Notes: generated by a model from the sequence alone, not told the origin. A DNA stretch of 64,000 nucleotides from Streptomyces violascens (GCF_014649955.1 NZ_BMUA01000009.1:62001-126000), one strand, 5' to 3'. Positions 30,650 through 39,276 are shown, counted from the first letter of the stretch. Program-made: numbers and translations.

Positions 30650-32244
30650 GCGCGCACTCCCTGCTCCAGGGGCAGCCGTACGGTGAACTCGGCTCCCCCG
30701 TAAGGACCTTGGGCCAGCGTGATGGTGCCGCCGTGCCGGGCCGCCGCGAGCCGGACCAGCGCGAGGCCGAGGCCGCGCCCCGGGCTCTTGGTCGACCACC
30801 CCCGCTCGAACACGGCTTCGGCGGCGGCCGGATCGATGCCGGGCCCACTGTCCGCGACGCGCACCAGGAGCTGCCCGTCCTCGGTGGTGAGCGTGACGGC
30901 GACCTCGGCGACGGCGCTGCCCTGTGCCGCGTCCACCGCGTTGTCGATCAGGTTGCCGAGGACGGTGACCAGGTCGCGGGCGGGCAGCGTGGCAGGCAAG
31001 AGGCCGTCGCCGATGGCGCTGCCCTCGGCGAGGACCAGCTCCACGCCGTGCTCGTTGGCCTGCGCCGCCTTGCCGAGCAGCAGCGCCGCCAGGACCGGCT
31101 CGCCGACCGCCGTGACCACCTGGTCGGTGAGCGCCTGGGCGAGCTCCAGCTCGGCGGTCGCGAACTCGACGGCGTCTTCGACGCGGCCCAGCTCGATGAG
31201 CGAGACCACCGTGTGCAGCCGGTTCGCGGCCTCGTGGGCCTGCGCCCGCAGGGCCTGGGTGAAACCGCGCTCGGAGTCCAACTCGCCTGAAAGCGCCTGG
31301 AGTTCGGTGTGGTCGCGCAGGGTCACCACGGTGCCGCGCCGCCCTGCGGAGGACACCGGCTGGGTGTTCAGGACCACGATCCGGTCGGCTGTCATGTGGA
31401 CCTCGTCCACCCTCGGCCCGGAGGCGAGCAGCGCCCCGGCGAGCGATGCGGGCAGGCCGAGCCCGGCCACCGGGCGGCCCACGGCGTCCTCGCCGAGCCC
31501 GAGCAGTTCGCGCCCGCCGTCGTTGATCAGCGCGATCCGCCGCTCGCCGTCGAGCATGAGCAGCCCCTCGCGTACGGCGTGCAGGGTGGCCTGGTGGTAG
31601 TCGTGCATGCGGCTCAGTTCGGCGGCGTTCATGCCGTGCGTGTGGCGGCGCAGGCGTGCGTTGATCACGTACGTGCCGAGGCCGCCGAGCGCGAGCGCGC
31701 CGCCCGCCATGACGACCAGCGCCACCAGTTGCTTCTGCACCTGCTCGCTGATCCGGTCGACGGTGATGCCCGCGCTGACGAGCGCGGTGATCCGGCCATG
31801 ATCATTTTGGTCGCGGACCGGCGCCACGACCCGTACGGAAAGCCCGAGCACCCCCATGTGCGTCTCGGTGAACGTCTTCCCGCGCAGCGCGGGAGCGGTG
31901 TCGCCGAGGTACTTCTTGCCGATCTCGCCCGGTACGGGATGCGTCCAGCGGGTTCCGTCCGGGGCCATGACCACGACGAAGTCCACGCCGGTCGTGGTGC
32001 GCAGCGTCTGAGCGTACGGCTGGAGGGCGGGCGTGGGGTTCTTGGTGCGGGCCGCCTCGACCACCGCGGGGGACGCGGCGACGGCGGTCGCGGTCGCGAC
32101 CGCCTGGCGCCGCGCGGTCTCCTCGGCCTGGTGCCGGTCGGTGACGTACGAGAAGAGCGCGCACCCCGTCACGATCGCGGCGACCAGGACCACCTGCATG
32201 GCGAAGAGCTGGCCGGCGAGGGAGCGGGGTCCGGGGAGACGCAT
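30646..32244 (-). CDS. Sensor histidine kinase, CitA/DcuS family
   Basis: A 532-residue membrane kinase. TM1 is at about 12-34, a periplasmic PDC/PAS sensor spans about 35-170 (F-V-V-V-M-A-P-D-G and G-V-L-G-L-S-V-R-V-V-A-P-V), TM2 is at about 174-195, then a cytoplasmic PAS domain, the phosphoacceptor His337 in the H-E-x-x-N-R-L-H box typical of CitA/DcuS, and an ATPase domain with N-L-I-D-N-A and G-L-G-L-A-L. Known relatives bind citrate, malate, fumarate or succinate outside the cell. The divergent dctA supports a C4-dicarboxylate signal here. Confidence 0.92.
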   Translation of the reverse strand: MRLPGPRSLAGQLFAMQVVLVAAIVTGCALFSYVTDRHQAEETARRQAVATATAVAASPAVVEAARTKNPTPALQPYAQTLRTTTGVDFVVVMAPDGTRWTHPVPGEIGKKYLGDTAPALRGKTFTETHMGVLGLSVRVVAPVRDQNDHGRITALVSAGITVDRISEQVQKQLVALVVMAGGALALGGLGTYVINARLRRHTHGMNAAELSRMHDYHQATLHAVREGLLMLDGERRIALINDGGRELLGLGEDAVGRPVAGLGLPASLAGALLASGPRVDEVHMTADRIVVLNTQPVSSAGRRGTVVTLRDHTELQALSGELDSERGFTQALRAQAHEAANRLHTVVSLIELGRVEDAVEFATAELELAQALTDQVVTAVGEPVLAALLLGKAAQANEHGVELVLAEGSAIGDGLLPATLPARDLVTVLGNLIDNAVDAAQGSAVAEVAVTLTTEDGQLLVRVADSGPGIDPAAAEAVFERGWSTKSPGRGLGLALVRLAAARHGGTITLAQGPYGGAEFTVRLPLEQGVRA

Positions 32245-32250
32245 CCGGTA

Positions 32251-32317
32251 AGTGTGCTGGCTGGATCTGTATGAACGAAATGCACGTAAGGGTGACCGGC
32301 GTCACAGTGTGCTGGAT
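32251..32317. promoter_or_regulatory. Direct AGTGTGCTGG repeats between kinase and dctA
   Basis: AGTGTGCTGG occurs at 32251-32260 and 32306-32315, each followed closely by GGAT, 55 bases (about five helical turns) apart in the divergent kinase-dctA intergenic region. This spacing suits a DNA-looping or two-site response-regulator binding region for dctA and the kinase operon. Confidence 0.45.
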
Positions 32318-32380
32318 AGTCGCGGGGATCGCTGAATCGGCCGTCGGGACATGGCCGCAGCCGCAACCGAGGAGGACCCC

Positions 32381-33742
32381 GTGGACCCCGTGGCAGAGCC
32401 GCCCGCGCGCCGGGAGCGCACCCACTATCTCTACCTGGCCGTGATCGGCGCGGTAGTGCTCGGCATCGTCGTGGGCTTCGCGGCGCCGGGGGTCGCCGTC
32501 GAGCTGAAGCCGATCGGCACCGGGTTCGTGAACCTGATCAAGATGATGATCTCGCCCATCATCTTCTGCACGATCGTGCTCGGCGTCGGCTCGGTACGGA
32601 AGGCGGCCAAGGTGGGCGCGGTGGGCGGCCTCGCCCTCGGCTACTTCCTGGTCATGTCGACGGTGGCACTCGCCATCGGCCTCCTGGTCGGCAACATCCT
32701 GGAGCCCGGCTCCGGTCTGCACCTGACCGAGGCGGCGCGGCACGCGGGAGCCAAGCAGGCCGCGGGCGCCGGCGAGTCGACGGCGGACTTCCTGCTCGGC
32801 ATCATCCCCAAGACGATGGTGTCCGCGTTCACCGAGGGCCAGGTCCTCCAGACCCTCCTGATCGCCCTGCTCGCGGGCTTCGCCCTCCAGGCGCTCGGCT
32901 CGGCGGGCCGGCCGGTGCTGCGCGGCGTCGAACACATCCAGCGCCTCGTCTTCCGCATCCTGGCGATGATCATGTGGGTCGCGCCCATCGGCGCGTTCGG
33001 CGCGATCGCGGGAGTGGTCGGCGAGACCGGCCTGGACGCCCTGAAGGCCCTGGCGGTCATCATGATCGGCTTCTACATCACGTGCGCGCTGTTCGTGTTC
33101 TTGGTCCTCGGCGCGATCCTGAAGCTGATGACCGGCGTGAACATCTTCAGCCTCCTGAAGTACCTGGCCAGGGAGTTCCTGCTGATCCTGTCCACGTCCT
33201 CCTCGGAGTCGGCGCTGCCGCGGCTCATCGCGAAGATGGAGCACCTCGGGGTCAGCCGCTCGGTGGCCGGCATCACGGTGCCGACGGGCTACTCGTTCAA
33301 CCTGGACGGCACCGCGATCTATCTGACGATGTCCTCGCTGTTCATCGCGAACGCGATGGGCAAGCCGCTGGGTGCGAGCGAGCAGATCTCGCTGCTCCTC
33401 TTCATGATCATCGCCTCGAAGGGCGCGGCGGGCGTCACGGGCGCGGGCCTCGCCACGCTGGCGGGCGGCCTCCAGTCGCACCGCCCCGAACTGGTCGACG
33501 GCGTCGGCCTGATCGTCGGCATCGACCGCTTCATGAGCGAGGCGCGGGCGCTGACCAACTTCGCGGGCAACGCGGTGGCGTGCGTCCTTGTCGGCACGTG
33601 GACGAAGGAGATCGACAGGACCCGGGTCGCGGAGGTCCTGGCGGGCCGGCTGCCGTTCGACGAGCGGATGCTGGCGGCGGGGGAGGAGGCGGTGCCGGAG
33701 CAACGCGAGGAGGGTAAGTCGCCGTCGCCGGTGGCCGGTTGA
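32381..33742 (+). CDS. dctA: C4-dicarboxylate/proton symporter (DAACS family)
   Basis: A membrane transporter of about 453 residues with eight helices and two re-entrant loops. Family motifs are present: P-x-I-F-C-T-I-V-L-G early, the serine-rich S-T-S-S-S-E-S-A-L-P-R loop, and S-F-N-L-D-G-T-A-I-Y in the substrate site. I placed the start at GTG 32381, where GAGGAGGA is correctly spaced; an in-frame ATG at 32351 would add ten residues but has no ribosome binding site. DctA takes up succinate, fumarate and malate. It is divergent from a CitA/DcuS-type sensor, the classical arrangement for substrate induction. Confidence 0.93.
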   Translation: MDPVAEPPARRERTHYLYLAVIGAVVLGIVVGFAAPGVAVELKPIGTGFVNLIKMMISPIIFCTIVLGVGSVRKAAKVGAVGGLALGYFLVMSTVALAIGLLVGNILEPGSGLHLTEAARHAGAKQAAGAGESTADFLLGIIPKTMVSAFTEGQVLQTLLIALLAGFALQALGSAGRPVLRGVEHIQRLVFRILAMIMWVAPIGAFGAIAGVVGETGLDALKALAVIMIGFYITCALFVFLVLGAILKLMTGVNIFSLLKYLAREFLLILSTSSSESALPRLIAKMEHLGVSRSVAGITVPTGYSFNLDGTAIYLTMSSLFIANAMGKPLGASEQISLLLFMIIASKGAAGVTGAGLATLAGGLQSHRPELVDGVGLIVGIDRFMSEARALTNFAGNAVACVLVGTWTKEIDRTRVAEVLAGRLPFDERMLAAGEEAVPEQREEGKSPSPVAG

Positions 33743-33775
33743 GAAGGGCGCCCGCCTGCTTGAGAATGGTCGCGC

Positions 33776-34483
33776 CTATTTGAGAATGTTCACGGCGCGA
33801 GCGACAACAAGCACAACGGTCAGCAGCGAGACAGCCGACTGCACCATCATCAGCATCTTTGCCCACCGGTTGAGCGGCATGACGTCGGTCGGGCTGAACG
33901 CGGTGGCGTTCGTGAACGACAGGTACAGGTAGTCCGGGAAGGCCGGCTCCCAGTGGGGCGGGGCCAGTTCGGGGCTCTGCATCTGCGGGAACAGGAAGTC
34001 GGGGAAGGTGCGGGTCGCCTGCATCCGGGCGACCGGGCCGCCCCGGTCCCACTCCCAGTACCAGAGCGCGAACACGATCACATTGGTCAGCCAGATGCCG
34101 CCGCCCGTCACCAGCAGGGCGGCGGCATCGGCGCCTTCCTGCCCCCGCACGAGCCCGACGACGAGCCGCACCGCGGACCACCCGTTGGCGGCACTGATAC
34201 ACGCGATCAGCACGAGCCCGGCCAGCCGGTAGAGCCGCGAGGCGCGCTCGATGCGTACGGGGTTGCCCGCGATCAGCGCGACCATGAGCGCGATCTCCAG
34301 GGCGGGCAGGAGCCATTCGGGATGGATGCTCAGCCGCTCGGGCAGCGCCCATTGCAGTCCGACGGCGGTGAGCACGGCAAGGGTCGAGGCCCACCGGGTC
34401 TCCCCCTGGGTAACCCGCAGCCAGGCGGGCAGCGGCCGGTGCTCGGGGTGGTGCTCGGGCTCGTCCTGGGGTGCGTGTGTCAC
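33776..34483 (-). CDS. DUF1345-like membrane protein with channel-pore-like segment
   Basis: A 235-residue membrane protein with six hydrophobic helices. Near the C-terminus D-Y-L-Y-L-S-F-T-N-A-T-A-F-S-P-T-D followed by a final helix has the layout of a two-helix potassium channel pore (D-x-L-Y-F-S-F-x-x-x-T-x-x-G-x-G-D), but lacks the G-Y-G filter, as usual in DUF1345. Another conserved block is F-A-L-W-Y-W-E-W-D-R-G-G-P. It converges on dctA with a 33-base gap. Function unknown. Confidence 0.75.
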   Translation of the reverse strand: MTHAPQDEPEHHPEHRPLPAWLRVTQGETRWASTLAVLTAVGLQWALPERLSIHPEWLLPALEIALMVALIAGNPVRIERASRLYRLAGLVLIACISAANGWSAVRLVVGLVRGQEGADAAALLVTGGGIWLTNVIVFALWYWEWDRGGPVARMQATRTFPDFLFPQMQSPELAPPHWEPAFPDYLYLSFTNATAFSPTDVMPLNRWAKMLMMVQSAVSLLTVVLVVARAVNILK

Positions 34484-34543
34484 GGGGTCATGGTGCCGGT
34501 CGGGGGTGGGAGTCGCACGCGTCGGGGTCGGCCGGGACCGTGG

Positions 34544-35086
34544 TCAGCCGATCCGGCTCTCGTAGCGCAGGCGCTGCAACCGGGCGGGCATCGTCATCAG
34601 GTCGAACTGGATCGTCCGGTCGTACGAGTCCATGGTGGTGCGGGCGATCCGCAGAACCGGTTCGGCGGGGCCCAGCCGGAGAGCCTCGCGTGCCTCGCTG
34701 TCGGGCAGTTCTGCGGAGACGTCCTCGCGCACCCGGACGCCCCGGTGGCCGAGCTCGCGCAGCAGCGTCACGGCGCCGCCGGGAATCTTGCCGACCTCGG
34801 CCAGGCGTGTACCCCGGGCGATCTCCACGGGGTAATAGGTGTCGGTCGACTCGCAGGGCATCTCGTCGATGTACATCACCCGGCGCCGCACCACGACCGC
34901 GGCCCCCCATGCCAGACCGAAGACGTCCGCGACCTCGCCCGGCGCGGCCACCTCCCCGGCCCGGACGATGCGCTGCCGCCCGGTGCCGCCGCGGGCCGCG
35001 GCCTCGCTGCGCCAGGCGTCGGCCGCGGAGGTGTCCTGCGGAGCCAGATACGGCATCGAGGTGCTGACCCACTTGCCGATGCCCAT
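34544..35086 (-). CDS. UTRA-domain protein without a DNA-binding domain
   Basis: A 180-residue protein matching the ligand-binding (UTRA) half of GntR/HutC-type regulators: V-V-V-R-R-R-V-M-Y-I-D, S-T-D-T-Y-Y-P, P-V-L-R-I-A-R-T-T-M-D and the closing I-Q-F-D-L-M-T-M-P-A-R-L-Q-R-L-R-Y. The usual N-terminal winged helix (about 65 residues) is missing. ATG 35086 has AGGAG eight bases upstream and I see no HTH code in the upstream sequence, so this is not a frame error. It could be a small-molecule sensor or a dominant partner of a full-length regulator. Confidence 0.8.
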   Translation of the reverse strand: MGIGKWVSTSMPYLAPQDTSAADAWRSEAAARGGTGRQRIVRAGEVAAPGEVADVFGLAWGAAVVVRRRVMYIDEMPCESTDTYYPVEIARGTRLAEVGKIPGGAVTLLRELGHRGVRVREDVSAELPDSEAREALRLGPAEPVLRIARTTMDSYDRTIQFDLMTMPARLQRLRYESRIG

Positions 35087-35248
35087 GGCTTTCTCCTATG
35101 GATGACTGCGCTTCACGTGTCGGTGGCCTTGCCGCCCTCTACGTTAGGGCGACTGCTTCCGTGGGCCGGACCGGACGGGAAGCCCTGCTCCCCGAGCCCC
35201 GGCAGCCGCGTGCTCCGAAGGGCGGCGACGGCGGGCCGAACGCCAGAC

Positions 35249-35276
35249 GTCCGGGCCGCCATGAGGCGACCCGGAC
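35249..35276 (-). terminator. Hairpin after the phospholipase gene
   Basis: GTCCGGG (35249-35255) pairs with CCCGGAC (35270-35276), continued by four more pairs after one mismatch, with a four-base loop. It begins 30 bases past the phospholipase A2 stop on the minus strand. The rest of 35087-35305 shows nothing else convincing. Confidence 0.6.
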
Positions 35277-35305
35277 GGGGTGGGGGTGCGGAAAGCGAGA
35301 GGGGA

Positions 35306-35758
35306 TCAGCTGCCGAGGTTTTTCACTGCTTCGTAGTACGTCCACGCCGTCGCGTTGCACGACGTCTTCTTCGCGCCGCTGTACGCGGTGCAGACGCGCT
35401 TCAGGTCCTCGTACAGGGCGCTGTCCAGGCGGGCCTTGTTGGCGGAGAACTGGCCCGCCGCCTTGTAGTTGCGGTAGCCGAAGTCATGGCGTGCACATGA
35501 CAGCTTAAAAGGGAAGCCGAAGGGGTTGTCGGGGGAGTCCGAGCAGTAGTCCGTCGACCAGTCGAAGCCGTACGCGGACCAGCGGGACTGGTCGTTGCGG
35601 GCGTCCTGGAAGGCGTTCGAGCTGGTCGCGCTGGTCTGGGTGAAGGAGGCGAGCACCTGCGCCTTGTCGGCCGGGGCGGCCTGGGCCGGGGCGGCGGCCA
35701 GGGCGGCGAGCGCGAGCGCCGCGGCGGCGGTCATGCTCAGAGTGGTACGACGGCGCAT
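35306..35758 (-). CDS. Secreted phospholipase A2
   Basis: A 150-residue secreted enzyme. The signal peptide (1-28) ends in A-Q-A-A, leaving a mature form of about 122 residues, the size of the S. violaceoruber enzyme. The catalytic pair is His91-Asp92 in C-A-R-H-D-F-G-Y-R-N-Y; calcium is likely bound around Asp69-Asp76. Cys72, 88, 123 and 134 would form two disulfides. It hydrolyses the sn-2 ester of phospholipids outside the cell. ATG 35758 has a strong GGAGG. Monocistronic, with its own terminator. Confidence 0.92.
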   Translation of the reverse strand: MRRRTTLSMTAAAALALAALAAAPAQAAPADKAQVLASFTQTSATSSNAFQDARNDQSRWSAYGFDWSTDYCSDSPDNPFGFPFKLSCARHDFGYRNYKAAGQFSANKARLDSALYEDLKRVCTAYSGAKKTSCNATAWTYYEAVKNLGS

Positions 35759-35958
35759 TCTGAACCTCCGTGAGGGGAGCGGCAATTGACCTGCCGTCAC
35801 TCTGGCCTCACGGGCTACGCGGGCGCTACAGATTCACTGGAGCCTGAAAGACGGTGGAGCGGCGCGGCCGCTCGTCCCCGTCGCCATCGATGCCGCGGCC
35901 GGAAAACGCCTGCGGCCTCATGCCCTTCGCGGGCCGGGGCTCCTTGGCGGGGGCCTGG

Positions 35959-36582
35959 TCACCGCGTGAGCGCCGCCGCCACTACTTCCGCCGTGCGTCC
36001 CGCCGGGACCCCCGCCGAGAGCAGCAGGGTCGTCGCCGCCGAGCGGCCCGCGTCCGAGGCGGGCAGGGCGCCCTCGTTGACCGCCTCCATCAGGCCGAAC
36101 AGGGACTGCTCGTGCACATAGGCAAGGGCGGCCGGAGGGAGGGGCGAGGTGAACACGCCTTCACGCAGGCCCAGTTGGAGCAGGTCCACGCACTCCTTGC
36201 GCACCGGGGCCAGGCGCTGCTTGATGCCCGCCATCGTGACGCTGCGCTGGGCGAGGGCCACCAGGAGCCGGTAGCGGTCGGCGATCGCCCACACCGCGAG
36301 GGTGGCCCGCGCGAGCGCCTCGGCCGGGTCGGTGACGCCTTCGCGCCCCTCGCGGTGCGCGTCCGCGACGGTCTCCGCCGCCTCGTCGACCAGCGCCGCG
36401 ATCAGCGCGTCCCGGCTGGGGAAGTGCCCGTACACCGTGCGCCGCACGACACCGGCCGCCCGGGCGATCTGGTCCATGGACGCGTCCGGGTCACGGACCA
36501 GCTCGGCGAAGGCCACCTCCATGATGCGGCGGCGGTTCACGTCGGCGCGGCCCCCCGAGGGGGCGGCAGGGGTAGTGGTCAC
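35959..36582 (-). CDS. TetR-family repressor of the adjacent MFS pump
   Basis: A 207-residue TetR protein. The HTH (about 30-60) is M-D-Q-I-A-R-A-A-G-V-V-R-R-T-V-Y-G-H-F, then a helical ligand domain with Y-V-H-E-Q-S-L-F-G-L-M-E. GTG 36582 was chosen because a GGGGG element precedes it and the longer frame runs through the operators. It is divergent from a 14-helix MFS exporter, and three related palindromes lie between them, the standard layout of a drug-responsive pump and repressor. Confidence 0.9.
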   Translation of the reverse strand: MTTTPAAPSGGRADVNRRRIMEVAFAELVRDPDASMDQIARAAGVVRRTVYGHFPSRDALIAALVDEAAETVADAHREGREGVTDPAEALARATLAVWAIADRYRLLVALAQRSVTMAGIKQRLAPVRKECVDLLQLGLREGVFTSPLPPAALAYVHEQSLFGLMEAVNEGALPASDAGRSAATTLLLSAGVPAGRTAEVVAAALTR

Positions 36583-36591
36583 GCCCCCATT

Positions 36592-36654
36592 TTGCACAGC
36601 GGCGTGCAGCGGCGTAAATTGCACACCAGTGTGTAGTTGCACAGTGATGTGCAA
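36592..36654. promoter_or_regulatory. Three TTGCACA-N4-TGTGCAA operators
   Basis: Three copies of one palindrome lie between the TetR and MFS genes. The perfect copy is 36637-36654 (TTGCACA, gtga, TGTGCAA). Copies with two changes in the right arm are 36619-36636 and 36592-36609. The left arm TTGCACA is identical in all three. Start-to-start distances are 27 and 18 bases. They are the obvious binding sites of the adjacent TetR repressor. Confidence 0.8.
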
Positions 36655-36730
36655 TTGGATCTGCCCCTGTGGGGCCCGGGAGGGACACCAGACCTCCCGG
36701 GGAAGCAAGACCGAGGAAGGGTGAGACGTC

Positions 36731-38407
36731 GTGGGTCTCGTCATCAAGGAGCCCGTCGAGAAGATGGGGGCGCCCTACCGGCGGCGCTGGTGGGCGCTGC
36801 TCGTGCTCTGCCTCAGCCTGCTGATCATCGTGATGGCGAACACCGCCCTCACCGTGGCCGCGCCCGACATGACCAAGGACCTCGGGCTCAGCAGCTCCGA
36901 CCTCCAGTGGGTCATCGACGGCTACACCGTCCCGTACGCCGCGCTGATGCTGCTGCTCGGCGCGATCGGCGACAAGTACAGCCGGCGCGGCGCGCTCGTG
37001 CTGGGTCTGCTCGTCTTCGCGGGCGCGTCCGTGGCCGGTTCGCTCGTCGACAGCTCCACCGGCGTCATCGCGTCCCGCGCCGTCATGGGTGTCGGCGCCG
37101 CGCTGATCATGCCGGCCACCCTGTCGCTGCTCGCCTCGACGTTCCCGCGCGCGGAGCGCGCCAAGGCGATTCTGCTGTGGACCGCGACCGCCGGTATTGC
37201 CATCGCCGCCGGTCCGCTGGTCGCCGGGGCGCTTCTGGAGAACCACGGCTGGGCCTCGACGTTCCTGATCAACGTGCCGATCGCGCTGCTCGCGGTCGTG
37301 GGCGCGTTCGTCCTCGTACCGCCGTCGAAGGCCGCCCACCACGACCGCATCGACTACGTCGGCGGGCTGCTCTCCGTCGTCTCCGTCGGCGCGCTCGTCT
37401 ACATGATCATTCAGGGCCCGCACTTCGGCTGGGACGCCAAGGCGATATCCGGCGCCGTCATCGCCGGGCTCGGCTTCGTGCTCTTCGTGCTGTGGGAGCT
37501 GCGCCACCCGCGGCCCGTCCTGGACGTACGCCGCTTCGCGCACCGCATGTTCTCCGGCTCGCTGCTCGCCGTCGCGCTCTTCTTCCTCGCGGTGTTCGGC
37601 GCCTTCTACTACCTCACCCAGCACCTCCAGTTCGTGCTCGGCTACACCCCGCTCGAGACCGGCATCCGCATGCTGCCGCTGGCCGGCGCGGTCTTCGTGG
37701 GCTCCGCGCTCACCGGGTTCCTCACCCCGCGGCTCGGCATGAAGGTCACGGTCACCGCCGGCATGGTCGCCGGAACCGTCGCGCTCGCGCTGCTCACCCG
37801 GGTCGACGCCGGTTCCGGGTACGGCGACCTCCTCGCCCCGCTGATCATCCTCGGCGTGGCCATCGGGCTCGCCCTGTCGCCCTGCACCGACGCGATCATG
37901 GGCGCGTTCCCGGAGGCCGAGCTCGGGGTCGGCGGCGCCGTCAACGACACCTCGCTCGAACTCGGCGGCTCGCTGGGCATCGCCATCCTCGGCTCGGTGC
38001 TCGCGAGCTCGTACTCCTCGCACCTCGCCGACGCGACCGCCGGCTCCAAGCTGCCCGCCTCCGCGCTCGCCACCGCGCAGGACTCGGTCGGCGCCGGATA
38101 CGCCGTCGCCCAGGGCATCGGCGAACAGGCCAAGCAGCTCGGCGCCCAGGCCCTGCACGCCAGCACCCCGCAGCAGGCCGCCCAGCTGAAGGCCCAGGCC
38201 GAGCAGCTCGGCGCCGGCGCACAGCAGATGAGCCACGCGGTCGGCTCCGCCTTCTCCGACGCGGTCGCCCACACCAGCCTCATCGGCGCGGTGATCCTGG
38301 GCGTGGGAACCGTCCTGGTCGCCGTCCTGCTGCCGCGCCGCGACAAGGGCGACGCGCAGCAGGAGCAGGCTTCGGACGGCTCGGAGCGCGAGCCCGTATC
38401 GGTGTGA
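36731..38407 (+). CDS. MFS multidrug exporter, DHA2 (EmrB/QacA) family
   Basis: A 558-residue transporter with 14 predicted helices. Typical motifs are W-V-I-D-G-Y-T-V-P-Y-A-A-L-M after TM1, G-D-K-Y-S-R-R in the loop 2-3 motif, and a motif C-like G-P-L-V-A-G-A-L in TM5. Before the last helix there is an unusual Ala/Gln-rich helical insert (about residues 445-505), probably a periplasmic coiled hairpin. It exports hydrophobic compounds using the proton gradient. GTG 36731 follows GAGGAAGG. The gene is controlled by the divergent TetR by context. Confidence 0.92.
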   Translation: MGLVIKEPVEKMGAPYRRRWWALLVLCLSLLIIVMANTALTVAAPDMTKDLGLSSSDLQWVIDGYTVPYAALMLLLGAIGDKYSRRGALVLGLLVFAGASVAGSLVDSSTGVIASRAVMGVGAALIMPATLSLLASTFPRAERAKAILLWTATAGIAIAAGPLVAGALLENHGWASTFLINVPIALLAVVGAFVLVPPSKAAHHDRIDYVGGLLSVVSVGALVYMIIQGPHFGWDAKAISGAVIAGLGFVLFVLWELRHPRPVLDVRRFAHRMFSGSLLAVALFFLAVFGAFYYLTQHLQFVLGYTPLETGIRMLPLAGAVFVGSALTGFLTPRLGMKVTVTAGMVAGTVALALLTRVDAGSGYGDLLAPLIILGVAIGLALSPCTDAIMGAFPEAELGVGGAVNDTSLELGGSLGIAILGSVLASSYSSHLADATAGSKLPASALATAQDSVGAGYAVAQGIGEQAKQLGAQALHASTPQQAAQLKAQAEQLGAGAQQMSHAVGSAFSDAVAHTSLIGAVILGVGTVLVAVLLPRRDKGDAQQEQASDGSEREPVSV

Positions 38408-38408
38408 C

Positions 38409-39275
38409 TCAGGGCAGCAGGGCCAGCTCCTCCCCGGTCAGTACGAGGTCGGCCGCCCCCGCCGAATCCCGTATCGACTCGGGGCGGCTGGCCCCCGGGA
38501 TCGGGATCAGTGTCGGCGACAGCGCCAGCAGCCAAGCCAGTGCCACCTGTTGAGGACTGACGCCCCGCGCTTCGGCCACCGTATGGAAGGCGGACCGGGC
38601 TTCCGGACCACCCGGACCGTCAAGGGCGCTGCGCGAGATCCCGCCCAGCGGGCTCCACGGCAGATACGCGAGCCCGAGCTCGGCGCAGAGCCGCAGCTCG
38701 GGCTCGCCGTCGCGTACGGCGGGCGAGTAGCGGTTCTGTACGGAGACGAGCAGATCGCCCAGAACCGCCTCGGCCTCGCGGATCCGGCCGGTGTCCGCGT
38801 TGGAGATCCCGACCGTACGGACCTTGCCTTCCTCCGCCAACTCCCGCAGCGCGCCCAGGGATTCGGCGAACGGGACGTCCGGGTCCGGCTTGTGCAGCTG
38901 GTAGAGGCCGATCGCCTCGACGCCGAGCCGCTTCAGCGAGCCCTCGGCGGCCCGCCGCAGATGGCCCGGGTCGCCCTTCACCGTCCAGCCGCCGTCGTCG
39001 GTGCGGCCCCGGCCGCCCTTGGTCGCGACCAGCACGTGGTCGGTGGCGCCGCCGTACGAGGCGAGGGCGCGGGCGACGAGGAGCTCGTTGTGGCCCGGCT
39101 CGCCACCGGGCGCGTAGTAGGAGTCGGCGGTGTCGATGAGCGTGACGCCCGCGTCGAGCGCGGCGTGCACGGTGGCGACGGCTCGCGCCTCGTCGGGCCG
39201 CCCCTCGATCGACAGCGGCATCGCGCCGTAGCCGACCGCGCCGACCTCGTACGGTCCAAGTGTGCGTGTCCGCAT
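38409..39275 (-). CDS. Aldo/keto reductase
   Basis: A 288-residue NADPH-dependent oxidoreductase. The catalytic tetrad is visible: Asp in I-D-T-A-D, Tyr in S-Y-Y-A-P, Lys in A-T-K-G-G and His in Y-Q-L-H-K-P-D. The cofactor end has I-P-I-P-G-A-S-R-P-E-S. It reduces aldehydes or ketones; substrate unknown. It starts one base after the epimerase stop, so both form an operon, and its stop meets that of the MFS gene with one base between. Confidence 0.93.
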   Translation of the reverse strand: MRTRTLGPYEVGAVGYGAMPLSIEGRPDEARAVATVHAALDAGVTLIDTADSYYAPGGEPGHNELLVARALASYGGATDHVLVATKGGRGRTDDGGWTVKGDPGHLRRAAEGSLKRLGVEAIGLYQLHKPDPDVPFAESLGALRELAEEGKVRTVGISNADTGRIREAEAVLGDLLVSVQNRYSPAVRDGEPELRLCAELGLAYLPWSPLGGISRSALDGPGGPEARSAFHTVAEARGVSPQQVALAWLLALSPTLIPIPGASRPESIRDSAGAADLVLTGEELALLP

Positions 39276-39276
39276 G

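Noticed and set aside
33743..33790. TTGAGAATG direct repeats near the end of the DUF1345 gene as a regulatory site
   Set aside because: They lie in the 33-base convergent gap and the adjoining C-terminal codons, are short, and have no promoter context.
35959..36747. Longer TetR reading frame starting upstream at 36747
   Set aside because: The extra 55 residues would read through the three operators and promoter region; GTG 36582 has a G-rich ribosome binding site and the normal family N-terminus.
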